A stretch of DNA of 32,548 bases from Paenibacillus sp. (GCA_029239545.1 JARBUQ010000003.1:1-32548), one strand, 5' to 3'. Shown: positions 9,617-18,341, counted from the first letter of the stretch. Made by a program: numbers and translations. Notes: generated by a model not told the origin, from the letters alone.

Positions 9617-10444
9617 CTAGATTCGAATATTCATAATTTTGCGTGACAGAATGAAACATAGAGCGAGCAGCAGTAGAGCAAAAGTCATCACAATTCTTCC
9701 AAAACCTTCGTACAAGGGTGTCATGTAATCTGGTGAGCTCCATGCCAGGAAGGCAATGATTCCAAATGGAATAAAACTTAATGCTTTGGCTTCAAATCGC
9801 TTCTGGGCAATAAGTACAGCTATATCCTGCTCCATCTCCAGCTTCTCTCCGATCATGTTGGATGTTTTGCGCAGCACCTCGACCAAATCTCCGCCGGTTC
9901 TCTTGCAAGTAGCGAATACCTCTGCGAATTGGATAATATCCGGTATATCCGTACGATTGCCAAAATCTCTAAGCGCAGACTCCATAGGCTCTCCGATTGC
10001 TACACGCCTGTTCACAATTTCTAATTCTCTGATAATCATCGCTTCGTGGCCTGGGTAGAGCAATTGCAGATCTGGAATGCATTCGCGAAATGCGCTTTCT
10101 ACCGATCTGCCTGCTCCAAGCGCTGTAGATAATGCATAGAGAGCTTGTTTGAATTGCCGCTTCAGCTCCTCTTTTCTCTTGGCCGCAAGCTGAATCTTCC
10201 TGTACTTTAGCGAAAAAACTGCTCCGAGACTAAGAATCAGAGCAATTCCAAATGACCCATAGAACAGTAAGCCTACCGCAAACAGAAAACCGGATGATAC
10301 AGCCAAACAAACTAAGACCTCCACTCTGGAGAGATCATAGTTGTGATAGCTCTGAAGGCCGTCCTGACTCTTGATTGCAGCACCAGAAGGACCGAATACC
10401 AGCTTGTTCCAACGCCTTGGCTTGCTCCTTTTAATGTTCATCTC
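9617..10444 (-). CDS. tadB: TadB-like type II secretion system F family protein
   Basis: ALYALSTALGAGRSVESAFREC...RTGGDLVEVLRKTSNMI; ATG at 10444 with upstream GGAAGGGGG. Confidence 0.87.
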   Translation of the reverse strand, partial: EMNIKRSKPRRWNKLVFGPSGAAIKSQDGLQSYHNYDLSRVEVLVCLAVSSGFLFAVGLLFYGSFGIALILSLGAVFSLKYRKIQLAAKRKEELKRQFKQALYALSTALGAGRSVESAFRECIPDLQLLYPGHEAMIIRELEIVNRRVAIGEPMESALRDFGNRTDIPDIIQFAEVFATCKRTGGDLVEVLRKTSNMIGEKLEMEQDIAVLIAQKRFEAKALSFIPFGIIAFLAWSSPDYMTPLYEGFGRIVMTFALLLLALCFILSRKIMNIRI

Positions 10445-10460
10445 AACCCCCTTCCTGTAA

Positions 10461-11729
10461 CTATGAGTCATCATCTGTACGCGCTTGCTCCAGCGGCTCT
10501 CCCAGCGAATGGAGCTTTTGCACTCGTTTCATCTTATTACCTGTGGGGAGAAGTTGGCCCGCAGGTTTAACGTCCACCCCCTCCATTTCCCTTGTATCCT
10601 TATAGATATATAGGGGATTCAACACAATCTCACCATTCTCCCATCCGGCTAACTCCGTGATTTCTGTTACTTTACGACTGCCGTCGCGGAATCTCGACAG
10701 GTGGATCATGACCTCAATGGCGGAGGCAATCTGCTTGCGCACAACCTGGAGAGGAAGCTCCGCGCCACTTAATACCATTGTTTCCAGTCTGCTCAGCATA
10801 TCGACAACCGAGTTGGAATGCCCGGTACTGAGAGATCCATCATGTCCAGTATTCATCGCCTGCAGCATATCCAGGCATTCACCCCCGCGTACTTCCCCAA
10901 CAATAATTCGATTCGGCCTCATTCTAAGTGAGCATCGGATCAACTCACGGACTGAGATGTGTCCCTTTCCTTCCGTATTCGCATTGCGTGTCTCCAGTCG
11001 AACCCAGTTCGGCACTGAGTTGAGCTGCAGCTCGGCAGAATCCTCGATTGTAATTACTCTTTCATCCGGTGGAACGAATTGGCATAAAGCGTTGAGAAAT
11101 GTTGTTTTACCCGATCCGGTCCCTCCGCATATAAACATGTTGATTTTCGAGACAACTAGCTGCTCAAGTAGCTTGGCGCCTGCAGCATCAATCGCACCTT
11201 TTGCAACCAAGTCACTCATCAGCAAAGGTTGTTCAGGGAACTTTCGAATGGTCAGAGTCGGACCCTTTAAGGAGATGGGAGGAAGGACAACATGCACGCG
11301 GGAACCATCCGGTAACCTTGCATCTACAATAGGATTCGACTCGTTTACAACACGATTTACCTTAGCAACCATTACCTGAATCAGGTCCTCCAGCTTCTGC
11401 AATGATTCAAATTGTGTCTTGTAGGGCAAAATTCGACCTTCCTGCTCGATAAATATCTCTCGTTCCGAGTTCACCATGATCTCAGTTACTGTAGGATCTT
11501 CCAGCAAGGGCTGCAATACATCCATCCCGCGAAAGGAGTAGTAGATCCGCTTGACCATACGCTGCATTTCCAATGCTGTGAGAAGAACGCCCTCCTGATC
11601 GGCGTACCGGAATACTGTCATCTCAATATCCTCAATCAATTCCGGGTCTGACATCGAATGACTCCAGTTCAGATGCTCCCTGATCTGTTCGCGGATAGCT
11701 GCGGCCTGATCATCAATGGATTGCCGCAT
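10461..11729 (-). CDS. tadA: CpaF/TadA family secretion ATPase
   Basis: Walker A CGGTGSGKTTFLNAL, VGEVRGGECLDMLQAMNTGHDGSLSTGHSNS; ATG at 11729 preceded by GAGG, shorter than the listed ORF. Confidence 0.93.
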   Translation of the reverse strand: MRQSIDDQAAAIREQIREHLNWSHSMSDPELIEDIEMTVFRYADQEGVLLTALEMQRMVKRIYYSFRGMDVLQPLLEDPTVTEIMVNSEREIFIEQEGRILPYKTQFESLQKLEDLIQVMVAKVNRVVNESNPIVDARLPDGSRVHVVLPPISLKGPTLTIRKFPEQPLLMSDLVAKGAIDAAGAKLLEQLVVSKINMFICGGTGSGKTTFLNALCQFVPPDERVITIEDSAELQLNSVPNWVRLETRNANTEGKGHISVRELIRCSLRMRPNRIIVGEVRGGECLDMLQAMNTGHDGSLSTGHSNSVVDMLSRLETMVLSGAELPLQVVRKQIASAIEVMIHLSRFRDGSRKVTEITELAGWENGEIVLNPLYIYKDTREMEGVDVKPAGQLLPTGNKMKRVQKLHSLGEPLEQARTDDDS

Positions 11730-12852
11730 GCCGCAGTCCTCTTCCACCCGAATGAATTGCTTCTGCCAGCTGCTGCATTGACCGTTCGAATAGCGGATTG
11801 GACTGCTCATGGCTCCAGGCTGGAGCTTGCTTCCACTGCGGAATGTAAGGCAGCTTGGCTGCAATGGGAAGTGTGATCCCGACAGAGCGAGGATCTTCTA
11901 TCGCTGAATCAGACTTCAAGCTGTTCATAACCAACCACAGCTTAGCGCGAACAGGCTCGAAATCCGTGTCCAACCATTGGGGACAACCGCTCAGGAATTC
12001 GGCTGTCTTATGGACAGATGAACAGTCTTCACTCACGATGCATACGAGTCGATCACTAGCCGTCATTGCTCCTCTCACTGCGGGACTAATCCCGGCGTCG
12101 AGATCTACTACAGCTTTACTGTACTCACTCAACGCCTTCACATGCTCGAGCAAACGTTGGATATCCAAACTAGTCAATTCCTCCATCTCGCGGAATGCTC
12201 CCGAGCCTCCTATTAGATCAATTGGAAATATTGGGTGCCGCCGAATCAGCTTCCTAAGCTGTTCCACAGCCTTAGTGGATCCCTCCCGACTGTAGTACAA
12301 ATATCGTCCGAACAGACGTGAATATTCGGTGTCAGGTTTGTGCAACGAGCCTATACTGTCCAGATGAAGCATTAAACAATGCTCCCCTTCAGCGGCAAAT
12401 AATCGTGATAGATGAAGAGCCGTGGTTGTTTTGCCTGAACCGCCAGTAGCTGAAATTACCGCGAATACGGTCATATCGACGAGCTCTTGGTTATTACCCG
12501 CAAGAGGAGTCAGCCTGTGTCGTTCCGCTCCTTCAACGGCTGCTGCCAAAAGCTGCTCGATCGGTTGGTATTTGAACAATCGCGGCTCCTTACTGTTCAT
12601 TGGCTGACTAACCTTCGATACGTCTAACATTATCCACCCCTGCTCCCAGCGCTCTGGAAACCAATTACTATGCACAAGATACAGATGTGCCATTCCGGGA
12701 GAGACTTGCCATTCTGACATTAATGTTTCCTGCTTCGTAAACCATTTCACATTCAATCGCTCTGACCACTTGGTTTGGCGAATGTAAGTGGCCAGCAATT
12801 GCAAATAGGTGGAATCCGGGTCGGCAATAACAATATCCAGCTTACTAGTCAA
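11713..12852 (-). CDS. CpaE/TadZ-like AAA (MinD/ParA-family) ATPase
   Basis: N-terminal receiver-like segment (LDIVIADPDSTYLQLLATYI), then FAVISATGGSGKTTTALHLSRLFAAEG; TTG start at 12852 with AAAGGAGGAG upstream. Confidence 0.83.
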   Translation of the reverse strand: MTSKLDIVIADPDSTYLQLLATYIRQTKWSERLNVKWFTKQETLMSEWQVSPGMAHLYLVHSNWFPERWEQGWIMLDVSKVSQPMNSKEPRLFKYQPIEQLLAAAVEGAERHRLTPLAGNNQELVDMTVFAVISATGGSGKTTTALHLSRLFAAEGEHCLMLHLDSIGSLHKPDTEYSRLFGRYLYYSREGSTKAVEQLRKLIRRHPIFPIDLIGGSGAFREMEELTSLDIQRLLEHVKALSEYSKAVVDLDAGISPAVRGAMTASDRLVCIVSEDCSSVHKTAEFLSGCPQWLDTDFEPVRAKLWLVMNSLKSDSAIEDPRSVGITLPIAAKLPYIPQWKQAPAWSHEQSNPLFERSMQQLAEAIHSGGRGLRHAAIH

Positions 12853-12889
12853 TACAGTTCTACTCCTCCTTTCAGTACTAGAAAACAGA

Positions 12890-12948
12890 AAACAAAAAAA
12901 GCACTCGCAAACGCACAGAGTTCTCTCTGTGGTTCGCGGTGCTTCCGC
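12890..12948 (-). terminator. Strong hairpin plus T7 between the kinase gene and the cpaE-like gene (terminator or attenuator)
   Basis: Minus strand AAGCACCGCGAACCACAGAGAGAACTCTGTGCGTTTGCGAGTGCTTTTTTT. Confidence 0.8.
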
Positions 12949-13009
12949 TTCCAAATGTTTCTAAGTTATCCTCAGTATATGCAAACCTTGTTCATTTTTC
13001 AAGATGTTT

Positions 13010-14782
13010 CTACAATTTTTTTTCGGATATTTGCAATTTTCTCATCAAGGGCTTCAAAGCATCCGTTAACTGACTCCTGATCTTAGGAAGATCTTGAACC
13101 AGCTTGCCCTGATCCAAGGCATATAGACGCTGCTCGGCACCTACGTAAGGCAAAACACACAAAGGCGGAGAAGGTATGCTGGACATTCGTTCTTTGCGTT
13201 TGGCATGTGGAGCATCCTTATTCATGATCCAACTGACAGAATAACCTTCCTCGGACAGCTTGGCCAAAGCTTCTAGCCTGCTGCGGGTCCAATTATTGTC
13301 CCATCTGGATGGGAAAGGGTCGATTACAATAAGTACAGCATCCGCCTCTCTGCATAATTGCAGAACCCCCTCATCCGTCCAGCTGTCCGCTATATCAACG
13401 AATACAATCGGCTCTCTTGTCTGCGCCATAATGTGGTGAAAACGGTCCATATTGAGAACCGGAGAAGAAGTTATCCTGGTAAGAGGCTTGTACGGATTGG
13501 GATTTAACACCACCCATCTCGTACTATCTGTCCTATACCCGATGACCCGGTTGGATGCATGCATGTCCAGCCCACTTCCAAGCTCATCATCGTAATAACT
13601 GTGAATGGGATCTGAGGGTATCAAACTTGGACGAGGGATTTGAAGGAGGGCGGCAAGCTCCGGCTCCTTGACAGCAGCTTCCATAACGAGAGCAGGAATT
13701 CCCCTCCTATGGCAAGTACGTGCTAGTGCAATGGTCGTGAAGGTAGCACCCGCTCCTGCATATAATGCACCCACTGCAATTATTTTTCTAGGTGTGTCTG
13801 GTTGAGCTGAATGTCTGATTTTAGTAAAAGGGGTGATCAAACTCGTTACCAAACGGTGAAAAAAGGTTGAAGGTTTATGAAGCGCTGTTGGTGTAGGTAG
13901 TTTATTTACGGAATTCGTGGTCACTTCTGTGGAAACGGAGCTTATAGCATCCATGAGGCTGATTCTGGCTTCCGCTGCCGTCTGGAATCGATCTTCCGGA
14001 TCAACTTCGAGCATTCGATGAATCGTATCCGATACCGATGTTGGCAGCATGTCTCTTATGCAATGAATAGGCTTCTGTGTTGGAGTGTAGTAGCGTCCAC
14101 CGCTTACAAGATAATATAACAACGCACCAAGCGAATATAGGTCCGATCTCGGGTCCGTCTGGGTACGGCTCAGCTGTTCCGGCGCTGCAAAAGCTACAGT
14201 TCCGAGCGGAACAGTATCTGTTAACTGACCTGGTTTATATGTCCTTGCAATCCCAAAATCAATTAATCGGATCCTGCCCTGCTTGTCCAGCATCAGATTG
14301 GTAGGCTTCAAGTCTCGATAAATAATAGGAGCCGGAGCCAAGCTATGTAAATACTGCAGCAGTTCGACAATTTGGAGCCCCATTTCCAACGTCCTATCAA
14401 GGGGTGGATATGCTACACGTCCTTGTTTACTACTCTCCAACCATTCTTGCAAGGTAACTCCCTCGATGTACTCCATTACCATGTATCCTGAATCAGACTC
14501 GTTAGCATTCCCATCTGTACCTTGGCTCGGCGGAAAAAAATCAACAATATGAGGCAAATAAGGATGGTTTAATTGAAGTAATACGGATACCTCTTCATGT
14601 GCGAACGTATAGTTCAAGCCTAATCTTTTGAATTGCTTCACAGCCCAGGTTTTACCTGGGAGCTTAACATCCTCGGCCAAAAAAACGGTGCTCATACCGC
14701 CATGACCAATGGGATGCAGCAACCTGTAACGCCCTCCGAGCAATAACTCAGTAGCGTGTCTTTCGTAACCCGTTGAACGAAT
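13010..14782 (-). CDS. Ser/Thr protein kinase fused to a C-terminal MinD-like domain with degenerate P-loop
   Basis: Kinase motifs: GHGGMSTVF, WAVK, IYRDLKPTN, IDFG, APEQ; C-terminal IIAVGALYAGAGATFTTIALAR...VFVDIAD...ADAVLIVIDPF. Only RBS-associated start candidate is ATT at 14782; the listed ORF starts at TTG 14743. Confidence 0.88.
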   Translation of the reverse strand: MRSTGYERHATELLLGGRYRLLHPIGHGGMSTVFLAEDVKLPGKTWAVKQFKRLGLNYTFAHEEVSVLLQLNHPYLPHIVDFFPPSQGTDGNANESDSGYMVMEYIEGVTLQEWLESSKQGRVAYPPLDRTLEMGLQIVELLQYLHSLAPAPIIYRDLKPTNLMLDKQGRIRLIDFGIARTYKPGQLTDTVPLGTVAFAAPEQLSRTQTDPRSDLYSLGALLYYLVSGGRYYTPTQKPIHCIRDMLPTSVSDTIHRMLEVDPEDRFQTAAEARISLMDAISSVSTEVTTNSVNKLPTPTALHKPSTFFHRLVTSLITPFTKIRHSAQPDTPRKIIAVGALYAGAGATFTTIALARTCHRRGIPALVMEAAVKEPELAALLQIPRPSLIPSDPIHSYYDDELGSGLDMHASNRVIGYRTDSTRWVVLNPNPYKPLTRITSSPVLNMDRFHHIMAQTREPIVFVDIADSWTDEGVLQLCREADAVLIVIDPFPSRWDNNWTRSRLEALAKLSEEGYSVSWIMNKDAPHAKRKERMSSIPSPPLCVLPYVGAEQRLYALDQGKLVQDLPKIRSQLTDALKPLMRKLQISEKKL

Positions 14783-14849
14783 AAGTTATACCCTCCCTTA
14801 TATCATTTGATTGAAAAACAGTTTGGATATTAATCACCACTCATACAAA

Positions 14850-14875
14850 AGAAATAGGACTGCATTAGCAGTCCC
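14850..14875 (-). terminator. Terminator downstream of the NlpC/P60 gene
   Basis: Minus strand GGACTGC-TAAT-GCAGTCC then TATTTCTTTTG. Confidence 0.65.
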
Positions 14876-14911
14876 TTCTAAGCTACCACTTTTTCCATTT
14901 TATCTCAACCG

Positions 14912-15895
14912 TTAAATATATCTTCGAGCTCCTGCGTACTCCTCTGAATATACAGGACTTTCAAGCGGGAGGAGTTCGATAGAACGGCCTGTGTTAGGAG
15001 CGTGAAGCATAAGCCCATCCCCTGCATACATTGCAACATGATGAACCCGGCCATGCCCTTCCTCGTAGGCAAAGAAGATCAGATCTCCTGGCATCAAAGC
15101 ATCCCGTTCAACCGCAACCCCCGCCTGAATTTGCTCTGAAGCGTCTCTCGGGATAGATACAGAGTGAAACTTATACATAGAATGGGTGAAGCCTGAGCAG
15201 TCATAACCAAAGCCTGAAACACCCGACCAAAGGTAAGGCAATCCGAGAAATTGTTTGGATATTTGTACGACAGCCTCTCCGTTAACGAGCGATTCGTTAT
15301 AGGACTGAGCCGTGACATCCTCCCTGCGAACAACCACATCCGTCTTACGAATGTACCTGATGCTTTGATCATGAACTGCAACGGGGAGAACATCAGCACA
15401 CATGTCCTCCAGAGATCCAGAAAGTGCAATGTTGAGCCTTGTATTAAAGCTGATTTCCAGAAATGGATTGTGTAAAGCATCGTCTTCATAAAGCCAAGCT
15501 GTTGGTCGTTTCACAACAGCTGCTGACCTGCCGTTCATGATCTCAAGTTCGTGCCCCTGCATCAAGTTAAGCTGCTGCCTCGGCATCCAGCCCGGATAAC
15601 CCATCTTGTGTTTGGATGTCAGTTGACCATGAACCGCAGCATATACCCAATCTCCCCGTTCCTCCAAGATTGAGACAGTCTGACCGAACAAGGCTTGGGT
15701 TTCCAGCTTACCGACTAGCCAGAGCTTATCGGCAGTGCTCATTGCTTCGATCCATTGTCGAATACCGCTCAGCGAATGCAACGAACACTCGTCCAATGGT
15801 CTGCTCAGCGAGGGCTGCGTCCATAATGTTGCTACTGGCGCCGTGACATAAGCGAGCTCTGCTCGAGAATTCCCCTTGGTGTCCTCCTCAATCAT
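14912..15895 (-). CDS. C40 family (NlpC/P60) cell-wall peptidase with SH3-like N-terminal region
   Basis: GLPYLWSGVSGFGYDCSGFTHSMYK, PGDLIFFAYEEGHGRVHHVAMYAGDG; ATG at 15895 preceded by GAGGAGGGA. Confidence 0.9.
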   Translation of the reverse strand: MIEEDTKGNSRAELAYVTAPVATLWTQPSLSRPLDECSLHSLSGIRQWIEAMSTADKLWLVGKLETQALFGQTVSILEERGDWVYAAVHGQLTSKHKMGYPGWMPRQQLNLMQGHELEIMNGRSAAVVKRPTAWLYEDDALHNPFLEISFNTRLNIALSGSLEDMCADVLPVAVHDQSIRYIRKTDVVVRREDVTAQSYNESLVNGEAVVQISKQFLGLPYLWSGVSGFGYDCSGFTHSMYKFHSVSIPRDASEQIQAGVAVERDALMPGDLIFFAYEEGHGRVHHVAMYAGDGLMLHAPNTGRSIELLPLESPVYSEEYAGARRYI

Positions 15896-15911
15896 AAGCG
15901 ATCCCTCCTCG

Positions 15912-16877
15912 CTACACCTTATGCGCTTCTTGGGCAATCATGCTCCGATTCACATATAGTTCAGCCAGCTTTGAGAAATCCACGTTGCCTCCGCTAATGA
16001 CAAGCACGACCTTCTTCCCGCGAAGAGATAAGCTTCCCTTCAGAAGTGCGGCCAAGGAGGCAGCACCAGCCCCTTCCACAAGAAGCTTGTTGCGCTCCAG
16101 CAGAAGAAACATCGCATCGCGGATTTGCTGCTCGCTTACAGTCACGAATTGATCCACAACCTGCTTCATCCACTCAAGCGGCAGTGCGCCGGGACGTTTG
16201 ACAGATAGACCGTCAGCAATCGATTTCGGTTGATCGATCGATTGCATGCTTCTGCTGTTCCAAGAACGAAATCCAGAGTCCGCCATTTCGGGCTGAACCC
16301 CGATAACTGCTGCTTCCGGACGAATTGTTTTGACAGCAAGACCTACACCGCTAATCAAGCCTCCTCCACCTACCGGTACGATAATGGCATCAACCGAGGG
16401 CAGATCATCAATAATTTCAACCCCGATTGTTCCCTGACCTGCTATCACATAAGGATCATTGAAGGCGTGTACGAATACAGCTCCGCTTCGATCAGCCAAG
16501 TGCAGAGCATGCTCATAAGCTTCGTCATAATTATGGCCATGCAGGATAACTTGCGAGCCATAACTCTGAGTGGCAGCTATCTTGGCTTCCTGGGCACCGA
16601 ACGGCATCACGATTGTGGAGGTGATCCCCGCCTGTGCCGCAGCCATCGCTACTCCTTGGGCATGGTTGCCCGCAGAAGCGGTAATGACTCCACGCATGCG
16701 TTCTTCCCGCGTTAAGTTTGCAATCCTGTTCCACGCACCTCGGACTTTGAAGGCGCCTGTCTTCTGCAAATTTTCCAGCTTCAGGTAAACCGTGCAGCCC
16801 GTCATCTCGCTCAGTGTCTTGGACAGCGTTAGCGGAGTACGGTGAATATGCCCTTCAAGCTTGTATTTCGCTTGCAT
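15912..16877 (-). CDS. Threonine ammonia-lyase (short form without C-terminal ACT domain)
   Basis: LENLQKTGAFKVRGAWNR PLP-lysine motif, VGGGGLISGVG, VEGAGAASLAAL; ends after PLP domain. The native start may be TTG 16909 in another frame (see findings). Confidence 0.9.
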   Translation of the reverse strand: MQAKYKLEGHIHRTPLTLSKTLSEMTGCTVYLKLENLQKTGAFKVRGAWNRIANLTREERMRGVITASAGNHAQGVAMAAAQAGITSTIVMPFGAQEAKIAATQSYGSQVILHGHNYDEAYEHALHLADRSGAVFVHAFNDPYVIAGQGTIGVEIIDDLPSVDAIIVPVGGGGLISGVGLAVKTIRPEAAVIGVQPEMADSGFRSWNSRSMQSIDQPKSIADGLSVKRPGALPLEWMKQVVDQFVTVSEQQIRDAMFLLLERNKLLVEGAGAASLAALLKGSLSLRGKKVVLVISGGNVDFSKLAELYVNRSMIAQEAHKV

Positions 16878-16950
16878 AATGCTCTGATATTGCCCGGAGT
16901 AATCCCCAACTGAACCACCTCATTCGTATGAATAATAAAACTTGAATAAC

Positions 16951-17272
16951 AAAAAAAACCTTGCCCCAAAAGGGACGAGGTTTACTCGCGATACCACCCT
17001 AATTCCGAAGTCTGCTATATGAATACAGCAAAACAATCGGCGCTCATCCAGCATGCCATCACATGCGGTCCCCTGTAACGGAGGAAATCCGGTATCCCCT
17101 ATCCAGAACATGACTAGCAGGTTCGGCTATTCCTCGCAGTATACCTAAGGAATGGAATCGGGTTACGTCTCGGAGGTGATATTCGATGTATTCTGAACGT
17201 CGGACTTGCAGCGACCGCCGACTCTCTGGGGATCAGAGTGTACATGTACTTTTCCTCTTCATTGACTTTGTT
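16951..17272 (-). promoter_or_regulatory. T-box riboswitch leader upstream of threonine dehydratase, probable Ile (AUC) specifier
   Basis: Minus strand AGGGTGGTATCGCGAG (T-box sequence, 16985-17000), terminator AACCTCGTCCCTTTTGGGGCAAGGTTTTTTTT, specifier-loop-like GAATATCACC (ATC at 17178-17180). Confidence 0.92.
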
Positions 17273-17278
17273 AGAACG

Positions 17279-17307
17279 AATATAACAAAAACCGAAACAG
17301 ATTTCAA
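17279..17307 (-). promoter_or_regulatory. Sigma-A-like promoter for the T-box/threonine dehydratase transcript
   Basis: Minus strand TTGAAA - 17 nt - TATATT; the -35 box overlaps the stop codon of the upstream methyltransferase ORF. Confidence 0.75.
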
Positions 17308-18341
17308 CGCTTTAATAAAAATAAAGTGACTTCATCCCGATTATGAAATAATTGTTTGGCCTGAATCAGCTCAAGCTTGGAAGCAAATGTTCGGGAGATG
17401 TCCTTCACAGTCTGGAAAGGCTTGCCATGAAGCAGCTTCAACGTAATAATGGCTGTTCCGCCTGGGCGAAGCGAATCCAGGACAGGCAGCAGCAGCTGAG
17501 CCATCTGTCGAGGGCTCCAGCTCATATCACAGACGAGAAGATCGAAGGAATGATCAGGAAACTGGACGTCTCCTGCATTCGCCCGATGGATCGTCAGCCG
17601 CGGATGCTGGATCAAACTGGGGTGCATAACACCTGGATCTACAGCTGTAACAAGCAAGCCGCGTTCAAGCAGTAATGATGTCCAACCACCTGGGGCTGCG
17701 CCGATATCCAGCACTGTAGAGAATGCCGAATAATTCAATCCGAAGACTAATTCGGCTTCTAACAGCTTGAACTTGGCACGGGATATTTGCTCCGCTTCCC
17801 GTTGGAATCGAATCGCGCCGCCTGACCAGTCCGAGAGATTATCTGTTGGCCTGGAATACCCAATATAAGCCTGTTCATCCGTCAAATAAACCGATAAAAT
17901 CCAGTCAGCATCCCGAGCAACGGCTTCGATCTGAAATTCTGATTCCAGCATGGAGGAGATCGACTCACGCAGCTCAGCAGGTGCATAAGGAAGCTCAATG
18001 CGGTCTTTTTTACGGATTTGAACCGCTACTCGTTCCCCGGAACGGAATGAAATATGTGTCTTGATGAATTTAATTAACGAATAAATATCGGACTCAGCCC
18101 TGGCAATCGGACTAATCCAATCTACAGGCTGTATATGTCGGAGAAAGATTGGCATGCTCTCTTGAATAACTGCAATCGCCTGTTCCCTCAAGAGTGGTGC
18201 CTGAATCAGAAACACCTCTTGTTCGGAAAGCTCCGCACATTTGGCACCTTGAAAAAAACGTCGTATCTCATCCTGCGCGTAGAGAGCAAAGCCGCGATTG
18301 GCGGTCCCTATAAAACATGATGCGGTATTCGCGGTAGGCAC
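17304..18341 (-). CDS. FtsJ/RrmJ-like SAM-dependent (rRNA) methyltransferase
   Basis: VLDIGAAPGGWTSLLL, CDMSWSP, ITLKLL, NRDEVTLFLLKR (D-K-E pattern); GTG start at 18341 with GGGAGG upstream. Confidence 0.83.
   Translation of the reverse strand: MPTANTASCFIGTANRGFALYAQDEIRRFFQGAKCAELSEQEVFLIQAPLLREQAIAVIQESMPIFLRHIQPVDWISPIARAESDIYSLIKFIKTHISFRSGERVAVQIRKKDRIELPYAPAELRESISSMLESEFQIEAVARDADWILSVYLTDEQAYIGYSRPTDNLSDWSGGAIRFQREAEQISRAKFKLLEAELVFGLNYSAFSTVLDIGAAPGGWTSLLLERGLLVTAVDPGVMHPSLIQHPRLTIHRANAGDVQFPDHSFDLLVCDMSWSPRQMAQLLLPVLDSLRPGGTAIITLKLLHGKPFQTVKDISRTFASKLELIQAKQLFHNRDEVTLFLLKR

Noticed and set aside
10657-11379. 240-aa plus-strand ORF
   Set aside because: Antisense to the well-supported CpaF/TadA gene; composition is typical of a shadow ORF and no RBS or domain is evident.
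12885-12955. Possible c-di-GMP (GEMM) riboswitch before the Tad genes
   Set aside because: The conserved GEMM core elements are not present; the segment is explained by a single long hairpin plus U run.
16230-16715. 161-aa plus-strand ORF
   Set aside because: Antisense shadow of the threonine dehydratase.
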